From PALSA-612 sp963704335 (lineage in GTDB: Bacteria > Actinomycetota > Thermoleophilia > Gaiellales > Gaiellaceae): a stretch of DNA of 64,000 bases. A program made the translations under genes and the position numbers. The DNA lies in NCBI GenBank assembly GCA_963704335.1, contig OY969889.1, positions 2,976,001 through 3,040,000 on the forward strand, in the 5' to 3' direction. Positions 1 through 7,806 of the stretch are shown piece after piece. A model generated the notes under the pieces. It saw only the letters and a program-made list of their open reading frames with translations. It had not been told where the DNA came from and searched no databases. Numbering within the stretch: position 1 is the stretch's first letter; each line of letters begins with the position of its first letter.

Positions 1-602
1 CGGGGCACGACGAGGCGCTCCTGACGTTTCGCGGCGTCACCGCCAGCCGTGCCATCGAGCCGGAAACCGTGATCGTGGACGTCGGCGGCGGCTCGACCGA
101 GCTCGTGCTCGGCGGCCCCGGTGGCGTTTCCTTCCACACGAGCCTCGACCTCGGCTGCGTTCGCCTGACCGAGCGCTTCGGCGACGACCTCGAGACCTGC
201 GCGGCGCACGTCCGCTCCGAGCTACCCGACATCGCGCCACGAAGCGCGATCGGCGTCGCCGGCACGGTCACGGCGCTGGCGGCGCTCGACCTAGGGCTCG
301 TCGAGTACGACGCTGACCGCGTGCACGGCCACGTGCTGACGCGCGCCGCCGTCGAGGAGCAGCTCGAGCGACTGTCCGCGCTACCGCTCGAGGAGCGGCG
401 TCGTGTGCCAGGACTCGAGCCCGAGCGCGCGCCGGTGATCGTCGCGGGCGCCGTCATCGTCCGCGAGGTGCTGAAGCGCTACGGCCTGGACGGGCTCGAA
501 GCGAGCGAGCGAGACATCCTCGACGGCGCGGCGCTGGCGGCCGCTGAGCTTCCTGCCCAGGAAGAGGGCGCGGCTCCGCCCGGCGCCCACACCTGCTGCT
601 GA
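1..602 (+). CDS. Ppx/GppA-family exopolyphosphatase / pppGpp phosphatase, 5'-truncated by window edge
   Basis: The frame is open from the first bases (codons begin at base 3) and ends with TGA at 600-602, so about 200 C-terminal codons are visible. It contains the phosphate-binding motif DVGGGSTEL (from base 78) and a second glycine loop GVAGTVTAL (about base 250), both typical of the ASKHA-fold Ppx/GppA phosphatases that hydrolyse polyphosphate or pppGpp. The stop overlaps the next start (TGATG), so the two genes are translationally coupled. The start and the N-terminal phosphate loop lie outside the window, and polyP versus pppGpp specificity cannot be read from this part. Confidence 0.88.
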   Translation, partial: GHDEALLTFRGVTASRAIEPETVIVDVGGGSTELVLGGPGGVSFHTSLDLGCVRLTERFGDDLETCAAHVRSELPDIAPRSAIGVAGTVTALAALDLGLVEYDADRVHGHVLTRAAVEEQLERLSALPLEERRRVPGLEPERAPVIVAGAVIVREVLKRYGLDGLEASERDILDGAALAAAELPAQEEGAAPPGAHTCC

Positions 603-1321
603 TGCGGTACGGCCTTGTGACCTCGAACTTCGGCTCCTTCTCGAAGCCCGAAACGGTGCTTCGGCTCGCCGAGCAGGCCGAGGAGGCGGGCTGGGAGGCA
701 CTGTTCCTCTGGGATCACCTGGCGTGGGTCTGGGACGGGCCGGCCGCTGAGCCCTGGGTCACACTCGCGGCCGTGGCCGCGCGCACCGAGCGGCTTCTGC
801 TCGGAACCTGCGTCACTCCGATTCCGCGCCGCCGGCCCCAGGTGCTCGCCTTCGAGGTGGCCACCCTCGACGAGCTCTCGGGCGGCCGGGCAGTCCTTGG
901 CGCGGGGCTGGGCGGCAACCGCCGCGAGTTCGAGGAGTTCGGCGAGAGCTTCGACCGGGAGCGACGCTGGGAGCTACTCGAGGAGGGACTGTCCCTGATC
1001 CGCGAGCTGTGGGCAGGCCCGCTCGGCCCGCGCGAGATCCCGATCTGGATCGGCGGCAACAGCGCGCGTGCCCGGTTGCTTGCGGCGCACTACGACGGCT
1101 GGATGCCCGATTCGACGACGCCCGAGGAGATGCACATGAGCCCGGAGGACATCCGCGACGAGACGCAGCGAGCCATCGCCGTGATGGGCTACTCGGCGCC
1201 GGGCGAGCGCGCGCTACACGATGCGTACGCCGAGGCCGGCACGACGTGGTGGCTGGAGAGCCTCCACGACCGTCGCGGCTCGCTCGACGACCTGCTGGCT
1301 CGTGTCGCAGCGGGTCCCTAG
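602..1321 (+). CDS. LLM-class flavin-dependent oxidoreductase (luciferase-like)
   Basis: 239 residues; the ATG overlaps the upstream TGA by one base. The protein has the TIM-barrel signature of bacterial luciferase-like F420/FMN monooxygenases: MRYGLVTSNFGSF at the start, then WDHLAW, the hydrophobic strand LLLGTCVTPI, and the FEVATLDELSGGRAVLGAGLGG segment, followed by a C-terminal cofactor-side motif IPIWIGGNS. It is shorter than the usual 280-340 residues. The substrate is unknown; F420 use is plausible in Actinobacteria but is inference. Its 3' end overlaps the convergent CBS gene by 4 nt. Confidence 0.85.
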   Translation: MRYGLVTSNFGSFSKPETVLRLAEQAEEAGWEALFLWDHLAWVWDGPAAEPWVTLAAVAARTERLLLGTCVTPIPRRRPQVLAFEVATLDELSGGRAVLGAGLGGNRREFEEFGESFDRERRWELLEEGLSLIRELWAGPLGPREIPIWIGGNSARARLLAAHYDGWMPDSTTPEEMHMSPEDIRDETQRAIAVMGYSAPGERALHDAYAEAGTTWWLESLHDRRGSLDDLLARVAAGP

Positions 1322-1728
1322 GCGGCCGGTGGCAGCTCGGGCGCCTCGTCCTCGGCCAGCCGACGCTGCAGCACGCTGCGCGAGAGGACGCCGACCAGCC
1401 TGCCGTCCTCGACCACCGGCACCCGCTCGAGGTCTTCCGTCTCCAGAAGCTGGAACGCCTCGTCGACGGGCAGGTCGGCGTCGACCGTGAAGCGCGGCGC
1501 TTCGGCGATCTCTCCGAGGGGGGTCGCACGCGGATCACGCCCGGCCGCAACAACTTCCCGCACGAGCGTCGTCCGTGTGACGACGCCCACGAGTCGGCCG
1601 TCGCCGTCCGTGACGAGGACGGCGCGGACGTCCGGCTGAGCTAGCCGATCGCCGGCCTCCGTCGCCGTCGCCGACGCCGCCAATGTTGCCGGCTCGGCCA
1701 CCATCGCCTCCCGCACAAGCGACGTCAC
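1318..1728 (-). CDS. Two-CBS-domain protein
   Basis: 136 residues. The preferred start is GTG at 1728, which overlaps the gdhA stop as GTGA, so translation is coupled to the dehydrogenase. Two CBS repeats are visible, each with the DGRLVGVVTR / DGRLVGVLSR type strand-turn-helix ending. CBS pairs (Bateman modules) bind adenosyl ligands such as AMP, ATP or SAM. Placement directly behind gdhA suggests, but does not prove, energy-responsive regulation connected to glutamate metabolism. A longer in-frame extension to 2118 lies inside gdhA and is not supported. Confidence 0.85.
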   Translation of the reverse strand: MTSLVREAMVAEPATLAASATATEAGDRLAQPDVRAVLVTDGDGRLVGVVTRTTLVREVVAAGRDPRATPLGEIAEAPRFTVDADLPVDEAFQLLETEDLERVPVVEDGRLVGVLSRSVLQRRLAEDEAPELPPAA

Positions 1729-3002
1729 GGAAACAACCCTCGCGCCTCGAGCGCGGCAGCCACCTCGCGGATCCCGCAGACGAGGGCTGCCGTGCGCGGC
1801 GTCACCCGCCGTTCCTCGGAGAGCTCCCAGACGCGGTCGAAGGCGGTGCCCATCTTCTCGGCCAGCCGCAAGCGGATCTCGTCGCGATCCCAGAAGAACC
1901 GCCCGATGTCCTGCACCCATTCGAAGTACGAGACCGTGACGCCGCCGGCGTTCGTCAGGATGTCGGGCAGCACCTGGATTCCCCGCTCCAGGAGAATCTC
2001 GTCTGCTTCCAGCGAGGTGGGGCCGTTGGCGCCCTCGGCCACCATCCGCGCCTGGATTCTCGGCGCGTTCTCGGCCGTGAGCTGATCTTCGAGCGCCGCG
2101 AGCACGAGCACGTCGCATGGCAGCTCCAGCAAGGCAACGTTCGTGACGTGGTCGAGGCCCTCGTAGTCGGCCAGCGCGTTGCCCTCAGCCGTCCAGCTCA
2201 TGAGCGCGGTCACGTCCAGACCGTTCTCGTCGTACACGCCGCCCGAGTAGTCGCCGATGGCGACGACCGTCGCGCCGCGCTCGGCCAGCTCGGCTGCAGC
2301 GACGCCACCCACCTTGCCGAAGCCCTGGACGACGCACCGCTGGTCGCTGAGCTTCCAGCCCCGCCGCTCGCATGCGCGCTCGATCACCATCACGACGCCG
2401 GCGCCCGTCGCCTCGTGGCGGAACACGGAGCCGCCGATGGAGATCGGCTTGCCGGTCACGATCTCCGGGACCGCATGGCCCATCTGCATCGAGTACGTAT
2501 CCATCATCCACGCCATCGTCTGCTCGTTCGTGGCCATATCCGGAGCGGGGATGTCTTCCTTCGGGCCGATGACCGGTGACAGCTCGGCCGTGTAGCGCCT
2601 CGTCAAGCGCTCGATTTCGCCGATCGACATGTCGCGAGGGCTGCAGCGAACGCCACCCTTCGCGCCGCCGTAAGGCAGGCGCAGAAGCGCGCATTTCCAG
2701 GTCATCCACATCGCCAGCGCTGCGCACTCGCCGAGCGAGACGTGCGGGTCGTAGCGAACGCCGCCCTTGGTCGGCCCGAGCACTGTCGAGTGCTGCACCC
2801 GGTAGGCGGGGAAGACGGTCACGTTGCCGGTGTCGAGATTGACGGGCACGGAAACGACCACCGCGCGCTCGGGATAGCGGAGACGCTCGACCACGGAGGG
2901 GGCGACGTCCGCGTGCTCGAGCGCCTGCTCGAACTGCGCGAGCGCTGTCCGCCAGAGCGGGGCGTCCCACTCGAGCGTCGTCGGTTCCTCGACCGCAGCC
3001 AT
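1725..3002 (-). CDS. gdhA: Glu/Leu/Phe/Val-type glutamate dehydrogenase
   Basis: Interconverts glutamate and 2-oxoglutarate plus ammonia with NAD(P). With ATG at 3002 the protein has 425 residues, the family length; an upstream in-frame ATG at 3092 would add 30 residues unlike any GDH N-terminus. Visible signatures are GPTKGGVRYDP, the catalytic-lysine segment LPYGGAKGGV, the Rossmann motif VQGFGKVGG, and ANGPTSLEAD plus PDILTNAGGVTVSYFEW in the C-terminal domain. No strong Shine-Dalgarno sits before either start. The gene is followed with a 4-nt overlap by a CBS-domain protein. Confidence 0.93.
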   Translation of the reverse strand: MAAVEEPTTLEWDAPLWRTALAQFEQALEHADVAPSVVERLRYPERAVVVSVPVNLDTGNVTVFPAYRVQHSTVLGPTKGGVRYDPHVSLGECAALAMWMTWKCALLRLPYGGAKGGVRCSPRDMSIGEIERLTRRYTAELSPVIGPKEDIPAPDMATNEQTMAWMMDTYSMQMGHAVPEIVTGKPISIGGSVFRHEATGAGVVMVIERACERRGWKLSDQRCVVQGFGKVGGVAAAELAERGATVVAIGDYSGGVYDENGLDVTALMSWTAEGNALADYEGLDHVTNVALLELPCDVLVLAALEDQLTAENAPRIQARMVAEGANGPTSLEADEILLERGIQVLPDILTNAGGVTVSYFEWVQDIGRFFWDRDEIRLRLAEKMGTAFDRVWELSEERRVTPRTAALVCGIREVAAALEARGLFP

Positions 3003-3142
3003 GGCAGAGGAGTGTAGGTCGTACGCGTCGAATGGGCCCGCGATGCGCCATCCGCTGAGATTCACTGCGGCGCTTTCCCTGCTCGCGTACATCGGAGCGG
3101 CTATCGCCTTTCTCCGAAACCGCCGGCCCGGCGCCGCCTAGC

Positions 3143-3148
3143 TAGTCT
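3143..3148 (+). promoter_or_regulatory. Candidate -10 box TAGTCT for leaderless lipoprotein gene
   Basis: TAGTCT ends 6 nt before the GTG at 3155 and no Shine-Dalgarno is present. A TAnnnT box this close to a start codon is the arrangement seen for leaderless actinobacterial transcripts. Inferred from sequence only. Confidence 0.45.
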
Positions 3149-3154
3149 CCAGGC

Positions 3155-3694
3155 GTGAAGCTCGGCGCTCTCATCACACTCGTGCTCCTGCTCGCCGCCG
3201 CGGGCTGCGGCGGAGGAGGGACGAGCGCCGAGGAAACGTGGGCCGAGGACATCTGCACGAGCATCGCCACCTGGAGGGCGGAGGTCGAGTCGATCGTCAG
3301 CAACGCGACCGAGGCCATCACCGAGCCAGGGGCCACACGCACCGACGTCGAAGCCGCGGTCGAGAGCGGTCTCGACGCCACGCAGACGCTCGGCGACGAG
3401 CTGCGCGCCGCCGTACCGCCCGACACGCCCGAAGGGCAGGAGGCGGAGGCCGCGCTCGACGCGTTCCTCGACAACGTGCAGCAGTCGGATGACGAGGTCC
3501 GTACCGCGATAGCGGGTCTACCCGAGAACGCGGGCCTGGCCGAGATCGTCGCCGAGCTCTCCGGCCTGGCGACGAACCTTCAGCAGACCGTCGAGAGCGG
3601 ACGCACGCTGGTCAGCGACATCCAGGCGCTCGGATCAGCGCTCAGAGACGGGTTCGAGAACGCCGACTCCTGCCAGGACCTGCGCGACTCCTAA
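3155..3694 (+). CDS. Small lipoprotein, function unknown
   Basis: 179 residues from GTG. The N-terminus is a lipoprotein signal: MK, a hydrophobic stretch LITLVLLLAAAGC, then a Gly-rich linker after the cysteine. The mature part is almost entirely helical and acidic, rich in Ala, Glu and Asp, with only a few Cys near the ends (DICTS and DSCQDL). It looks like a membrane-anchored helical bundle. I do not recognise the family. It is transcribed towards tRNA-Leu, 14 nt away. Confidence 0.75.
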   Translation: MKLGALITLVLLLAAAGCGGGGTSAEETWAEDICTSIATWRAEVESIVSNATEAITEPGATRTDVEAAVESGLDATQTLGDELRAAVPPDTPEGQEAEAALDAFLDNVQQSDDEVRTAIAGLPENAGLAEIVAELSGLATNLQQTVESGRTLVSDIQALGSALRDGFENADSCQDLRDS

Positions 3695-3708
3695 GTACCC
3701 TTTGATCC

Positions 3709-3796
3709 GCCGGGGTGGCGAAACTGGCAATACGCGCCCGACTTAAAATCGGGTGTCCCCCTAGGGGGCGTGAGGGTTCGAGTCCCTCCCCCGGCA
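3709..3796 (+). tRNA. tRNA-Leu(UAA)
   Basis: 88-nt class II tRNA. Acceptor GCCGGGG pairs with CCCCGGC at 3789-3795, discriminator A. Anticodon loop CTTAAAA lies between CCCGA and TCGGG, so the anticodon is TAA (3744-3746). A long variable arm and a GGTTCGAGTCC T arm are present. No CCA is encoded and no group I intron interrupts the anticodon loop. Confidence 0.97.
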
Positions 3797-3805
3797 TGGG
3801 CGCTC

Positions 3806-3823
3806 GGAAATCTCACGATTTCC
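3806..3823 (+). terminator. Hairpin downstream of tRNA-Leu
   Basis: GGAAATC, loop TCAC, GATTTCC: a perfect 7-bp hairpin starting 9 nt after the tRNA. No U tract follows, so it may be a processing or attenuation structure rather than a strong intrinsic terminator. Two further small CCGC-CGAA-GCGG hairpins lie at 3941-3954 and 3990-4001; bases 3797-4014 hold no gene. Confidence 0.45.
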
Positions 3824-3857
3824 CAGCGGGGAAGCGTTCTCCGAGAACCGCCGGTGA

Positions 3858-3884
3858 GCCGCGCCCGCCATGTCGGTCGCGGCG
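3858..3884 (+). repeat. 27-bp dispersed hairpin repeat, copy 1
   Basis: Arms GCCGCG and CGCGGC enclose a 14-nt loop. The same 27 bases occur, in the same orientation relative to the preceding tRNA, after tRNA-Val (62437-62463, minus) and after tRNA-Ile (62665-62691, minus). See the matching entries. Confidence 0.8.
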
Positions 3885-4014
3885 ACGGGATGCGGAGGAG
3901 GCACAGGCCTTGAAAGAGCCTCCACTCGGAAACACGGCGACCCGCCGAAGCGGGCCGCCGAGATATGCAAGACACTTACCGCTTGAGGACCGCCGAAGCG
4001 GCCCCTTCACTAGC

Positions 4015-4386
4015 TCAGTTCCAGTCGCGGTAGCCGGGACCGCCGGGGCCGTAGTACGTGCCTAGCTGTCCGCGATAGTCGTCGTCTTGCACCAACGAGT
4101 CGTCGAACTCGGGCGCACTCTTGATCTCGTCCTTCTCCCGGTTGACGAAGATCGTCTCGTCGTCGTGGTCGACGCTCGTGACAACGCCGGCCGGGAGCAT
4201 GACCTTCTTGCCGAAGATCCAGGGGCCGGTGTCCACGACGATGAAGGCTGACCCGGCGTCGAACGTTGCCTCGTCCACCTTGCCGATCGAGCCGTTGAGC
4301 GCCTCAACGCCGTAGCCGACGATGTTCGCCTTGTCGAGGTTGGTGCCGAGCGCTTCCTCTCGGTACGTCCACACATCGGTTGACAT
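4015..4386 (-). CDS. PRC-barrel domain protein
   Basis: 123 residues from ATG, with the strong ribosome site GGAAGGAG 8 nt upstream. The first 80 residues match the PRC-barrel pattern: a short beta barrel with the glycine turn ALNGSIGKVDEATF, a VVDTGPW strand and a strand-turn KKVMLPAGVV. PRC-barrel proteins often bind RNA or assist photosynthetic or ribosomal assembly, but stand-alone actinobacterial versions have no settled role. The C-terminus is acidic and ends in a Gly/Tyr/Pro tail (YYGPGGPGY). It stands alone, convergent with tRNA-Leu. Confidence 0.85.
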   Translation of the reverse strand: MSTDVWTYREEALGTNLDKANIVGYGVEALNGSIGKVDEATFDAGSAFIVVDTGPWIFGKKVMLPAGVVTSVDHDDETIFVNREKDEIKSAPEFDDSLVQDDDYRGQLGTYYGPGGPGYRDWN

Positions 4387-4556
4387 GGTGCTCTCCTTCC
4401 GTTTGGGTCTGCCAGCCTTACCCGAACGAGAGCGGCCGCTAAACCACCCGACGTATCTCGCACCGGTGTGACCCGAGCCGCCCGAACGGCGTTTGCAGTC
4501 ACGCGAACGAGGGAAACGTTGCTCCTGTCCCGACGAGAAACAGGAGGCTCGAAGAC

Positions 4557-4637
4557 ATGCCTGTGTGGCTACTCGTACTCATCATCGTGCTCGTCGTACT
4601 GGCGCTCACCGGCGGTATTGGGTACCGGCGCCGCTAA
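4557..4637 (+). CDS. 26-residue single-pass membrane peptide
   Basis: ATG at 4557 is preceded by CAGGAGG. The peptide begins MPVWLLVLIIVLVV, forms one transmembrane helix, and ends GYRRR, so the short basic tail should face the cytoplasm. The strong ribosome site and clean hydrophobic design argue that it is real. Such mini-proteins are common and mostly uncharacterised. No cognate partner is next to it. Confidence 0.5.
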   Translation: MPVWLLVLIIVLVVLALTGGIGYRRR

Positions 4638-4706
4638 GTGCGACAACACGAAGAAGTTCTCCCGATTTGTTCGACGCCTAGAGCAGCGTGAGGCGGAGGG
4701 CGCGAC

Positions 4707-4886
4707 TCACGGCCACCCATATTCCATCGCTGCACAGGTCGGGCAATAGACCGCGACGCCTAGAGCGCCGTCTGAATCTTCGTCGTCCACGACGAGCACC
4801 GCTCGCCAGCCGACGGCGCTCGGCGGAGCTTCGCCGGCGCACTCGACGCACACGAGCACGTGCTCAGTCTGCTCGCGCTCAGTCAT
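4707..4886 (-). CDS. Small zinc-ribbon-like protein (two CxxC knuckles)
   Basis: 59 residues from ATG at 4886 (GTG at 4910 is an alternative adding 8 residues). The two metal knuckles CVEC and CPTC are separated by about 37 residues, with GWRAVLVVDDED between them and a short C-terminal tail MEYGWP. The pattern matches small two-CxxC proteins common in Actinobacteria, presumed to bind one zinc. No function is known. The neighbours are unrelated. Confidence 0.65.
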   Translation of the reverse strand: MTEREQTEHVLVCVECAGEAPPSAVGWRAVLVVDDEDSDGALGVAVYCPTCAAMEYGWP

Positions 4887-4944
4887 GTAGTCAGCGTGCC
4901 CTCTCGCCACCTCGCCCGCTAGGACCCAACTGGGTCAACTCGAG

Positions 4945-5700
4945 CTAGTTGCCGCCGGGCACCATCTGACTGATCGGGAAGCGCTCCGGGCCCTTGCCGC
5001 GGAACGTGTCACGGAAAGCGGCGAAGGCGTTCTGGTCGAACGACGGGCAGGTCGCGATGAAGACCTTCCCCTCCCTGGTGTCGGTATTTCCGGTCCAGAC
5101 CGTCATCGCAATCTTGCCGCCGAGCTTCTCGTGCTGCGGATAGGTCACGTTGGGGTCCGGGTCGAGGATCGGGGAGATGATGATGCCGTTCTCGTCCTGC
5201 TCGTAGAACCTGTCGAGAGCCTCGCGATCGGCCAGGGAGATGTCAGGCCCGTACCAGATGGCGATGCCGCCGTGCTCGAGATTGTGGACGGCCTGCCGGG
5301 CATCGACGGGCAGCCGGTAGTTCCCCCAGATAGACGTGGTCGGGTTGTGGATGCCGCTCGAGGCGGGGAACGTCGGATACCTGACGTGCTGGTCGGTCGA
5401 TGACATGTGTTGCTGCTCCGCGGACGCACGCTTCTCTTCGAACGTGCAGCCGGCCGCAGTCATGGCCGACCGCACTCGCGTCACGTCGCCCACCGACACG
5501 TTGCCTCCGCTCCCGCTGCTCGTGCCGGATACCGCGAGGATGGCGCCGATCACGACGACTACGAGTAGGGCGAGGCCGGCGCCGATGAGGACGTTCGTGC
5601 CCGGCATCGACATGCCGCCCCCCTTGGTCGGTTGCTTCTGGCGGACTTTGGGGGCCTGGACCTTGCGCGGCGGGTCCGGTGTGCGGGGTTTGTCGGCCAT
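4945..5700 (-). CDS. DUF3105 membrane-anchored protein
   Basis: 251 residues from ATG at 5700. A basic, proline-rich cytoplasmic N-terminus (residues 1-30) is followed by one transmembrane helix (about 36-58) and an extracellular DUF3105 domain carrying its typical histidines: QQHMSSTDQHVRYPTFPASSG and NLEHGGIAIWYGP. The domain is probably metal-binding, but its reaction is unknown. It lies 14 nt downstream of the DinG-like gene on the same strand, so the two are probably co-transcribed. Confidence 0.85.
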   Translation of the reverse strand: MADKPRTPDPPRKVQAPKVRQKQPTKGGGMSMPGTNVLIGAGLALLVVVVIGAILAVSGTSSGSGGNVSVGDVTRVRSAMTAAGCTFEEKRASAEQQHMSSTDQHVRYPTFPASSGIHNPTTSIWGNYRLPVDARQAVHNLEHGGIAIWYGPDISLADREALDRFYEQDENGIIISPILDPDPNVTYPQHEKLGGKIAMTVWTGNTDTREGKVFIATCPSFDQNAFAAFRDTFRGKGPERFPISQMVPGGN

Positions 5701-5714
5701 GCCGACGGCGAAGG

Positions 5715-7607
5715 CTAGCTGGCTAGGAGGGCGCGAGTGCCGAGGAACTCGCGCACCGCTTCCCGGTCCTCGGCAATGCGGCAAGGTGGCAGGGAATCGA
5801 GGAACACGCGGCCGTAGGGACGCGTCCGCACTCTCGGATCGAGCAGGCAGATGACGCCTCGGTCGCTCCTGCTCCGGATCAGCCGCCCGAACCCTTGCCG
5901 CAGCTGAAGCACGGCCGACGGCAGGGCATAGGACGCGAACCAGTCCCCTCCCTCGGCAGTGATCCGCTCGCACCGCGCTTCCACGAGCGGATCGTCCGGC
6001 GGCTGGAACGGCAGCTTGTCGATCACGAGCAGGGACAGCGCCTCTCCGGGGATGTCAACGCCCTGCCAGAACGTGCCGGTGGCGACGAGCACCGAGCTGA
6101 TGTCCTCTCGGAACCGCTCGAGCAGCCGCTCCCGCGGCGCTTCGCCCTGCACGAGCAGCTCGTGGGCGATCCGGCCGCGTAGGCGGTCGGCCACCGCCTC
6201 GAGCGTCCGGTACGAGCTGGTGAGCACGAGCGCGCGGCCCGACGACAGCTCACACAGCTCGGCCGCCTCCTCCGCGACGCGCTCCACGGCGCGGGGAGTA
6301 CGGGGATCCGGCAGTCCGCGAGGCAGGTGGAGCAGTGCCTGTCTCTCGAAGTCGAACGGGGAGCCGACTGCCAGCTCGCGTGCGCCGCGCAAGCCGAGCC
6401 GGTCACGCACGAAGCCGAAGTCGCCTTCCGTCGTCAGCGTCGCCGAGACGAGAATCGCCGTCGGGCCGCCGTCCCAGAGCGCCTCGCGCAGTCGCCGGGA
6501 CACGTCAACGGGCGCCCAGCCGAGGCCGTTCGGCTCCGCCCAGACCACGCGGTCGAGCTCGTCGGCGTCGAGACACGCCTGCGCGTGCCACGCTGCTCCG
6601 CGGGCGCGGAGCGCCAGGAGGTCGAGCTCGTCGTTTGCCCCGAGCAGCGCACCGGCAAGCTCCGAGAGCCGTTCGACGAGGACGCGACCCTTGACGAGCG
6701 GCGGCTCGCGCAGCCGGCGTCTTCCCGACGACGGTGCCACGGAGCGGATCAGCGCTCCACCGGCGCGTCGCACGCGGTCGAGCGCCTTCACTGGGACGGG
6801 AACACCGGCCTCGAGGCACGCGCGTGCGACGTCTTTCTCCAGCCTGCCCAGGCCGTACGTCGAGACGCCGCCGCCGAGCCACGACGCGGCGGTGTCCTCG
6901 AGCCGGTGCGCCTCGTCGAAGACGACCGCCTCGTGCTCGGGCAGGATCGAGGCGTCAGTCTCCTCGCGTAGGCCGAGATCCGCGAAGTAGAGGGCGTGGT
7001 TGACGATGATGAGGTCTGCCGCCCGCGCACTGCGCCGCGCCTGCTCCGAGAAGCAATTGGCGACAAACGGACACTTGCGGCCGAGGCAGCCGTCGGCGCC
7101 TACCGCCAGCTCGCTCCAGAGCGCGTCGGACGGCTCGAAGGCGAGCTCGGCCCGGTCGCCGGTCTCGGTCTCTTCGAACCAGGGGAGCAGACGCTCGAAG
7201 TCGGCCGCGTCTTCCTCCCGTTGCAGCAGCTGGCTGCCGAGCAAACCGAATCCGTCGAGCGCCTTCCGGCACAGGTAGTTCTGCCGCCCCTTGAGCACGG
7301 CCACCTTCACCTCGCGACGAAGGGCCGCGGCGGCAATCGGGACGTCCTTCGTGAGCAACTGCTCCTGCAGCGCCTTGGTAGCGGTCGCGATGACGACCGT
7401 GCGGCCTGACGCCAGCGCTGGAATCAGATACGCGAGGCTCTTCCCGGTGCCCGTGCCCGCTTCGGCGAGAAGGTGCTCGCCGGCTGATAGGGCGTCAGCC
7501 ACTGCCTGGGCCAGCTCGGCCTGCTCCTCGCGCGGCTCGTAACCCGGCAGCGTCTCGGCGAGGGCGCCGCCCTCCGCGAACAGGTCGGGGGCGAAGACTT
7601 CCTTCAT
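5715..7607 (-). CDS. dinG: DinG/XPD-type ATP-dependent DNA helicase with Fe-S cluster
   Basis: 630 residues from ATG at 7607. Walker A EAGTGTGKS lies at about residues 49-57 and the DEAH box is FDEAHRLED. Four cysteines (NYLC, GCLGRKC and VANC) sit between them as the XPD-type 4Fe-4S ligands. Motif VI reads QGFGRLIRS. DinG helicases move 5' to 3' and unwind R-loops, D-loops and G-quadruplexes in repair. This is the exonuclease-less form typical of Actinobacteria. An upstream open stretch to 8054 overlaps rmuC and is rejected. Confidence 0.9.
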   Translation of the reverse strand: MKEVFAPDLFAEGGALAETLPGYEPREEQAELAQAVADALSAGEHLLAEAGTGTGKSLAYLIPALASGRTVVIATATKALQEQLLTKDVPIAAAALRREVKVAVLKGRQNYLCRKALDGFGLLGSQLLQREEDAADFERLLPWFEETETGDRAELAFEPSDALWSELAVGADGCLGRKCPFVANCFSEQARRSARAADLIIVNHALYFADLGLREETDASILPEHEAVVFDEAHRLEDTAASWLGGGVSTYGLGRLEKDVARACLEAGVPVPVKALDRVRRAGGALIRSVAPSSGRRRLREPPLVKGRVLVERLSELAGALLGANDELDLLALRARGAAWHAQACLDADELDRVVWAEPNGLGWAPVDVSRRLREALWDGGPTAILVSATLTTEGDFGFVRDRLGLRGARELAVGSPFDFERQALLHLPRGLPDPRTPRAVERVAEEAAELCELSSGRALVLTSSYRTLEAVADRLRGRIAHELLVQGEAPRERLLERFREDISSVLVATGTFWQGVDIPGEALSLLVIDKLPFQPPDDPLVEARCERITAEGGDWFASYALPSAVLQLRQGFGRLIRSRSDRGVICLLDPRVRTRPYGRVFLDSLPPCRIAEDREAVREFLGTRALLAS

Positions 7608-7685
7608 GCGCGCCAGCGTATGGCCCGCGGCGGCGGTCGTCGGCGAAATCTCGCTCGTTGCGTGGTTTTTTCGTTTGCCCGCCCC

Positions 7686-7715
7686 TTGACGAGGCCGGCG
7701 CGAGGCCCGTAGAGT
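7686..7715 (+). promoter_or_regulatory. Promoter TTGACG-18-TAGAGT upstream of rmuC
   Basis: TTGACG (7686-7691) and TAGAGT (7710-7715) are separated by 18 bp. The predicted start, near 7722, falls exactly at the base of the hairpin listed next. It points towards rmuC. Confidence 0.55.
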
Positions 7716-7720
7716 TCTGC

Positions 7721-7766
7721 CATCAGATCCGGCGGGCTTTCGGGCCAGCCGGGTCTGATGCTTTTT
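7721..7766 (+). ncRNA. Hairpin plus U-tract directly at a predicted transcription start
   Basis: CATCAGATCCGGC (7721-7733) pairs over 13 bp, with one G-U, with GCCGGGTCTGATG (7748-7760), and CTTTTT follows. This has the form of an intrinsic terminator, but it begins at the predicted +1 of the rmuC promoter. It could be a very short RNA, an attenuator in the rmuC leader, or a 5' stabilising stem. Confidence 0.4.
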
Positions 7767-7806
7767 GGGGCAACGTCCGACGCCGCCGGTACGTTGGTCG
7801 GCCCTC

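Noticed and set aside
3691..3975. Peptides with GGGTRTLTPP and similar phrases, antisense to tRNA genes here and at 57500-62900
   Set aside because: They are translations of tRNA T arms and anticodon stems, a known annotation artefact.
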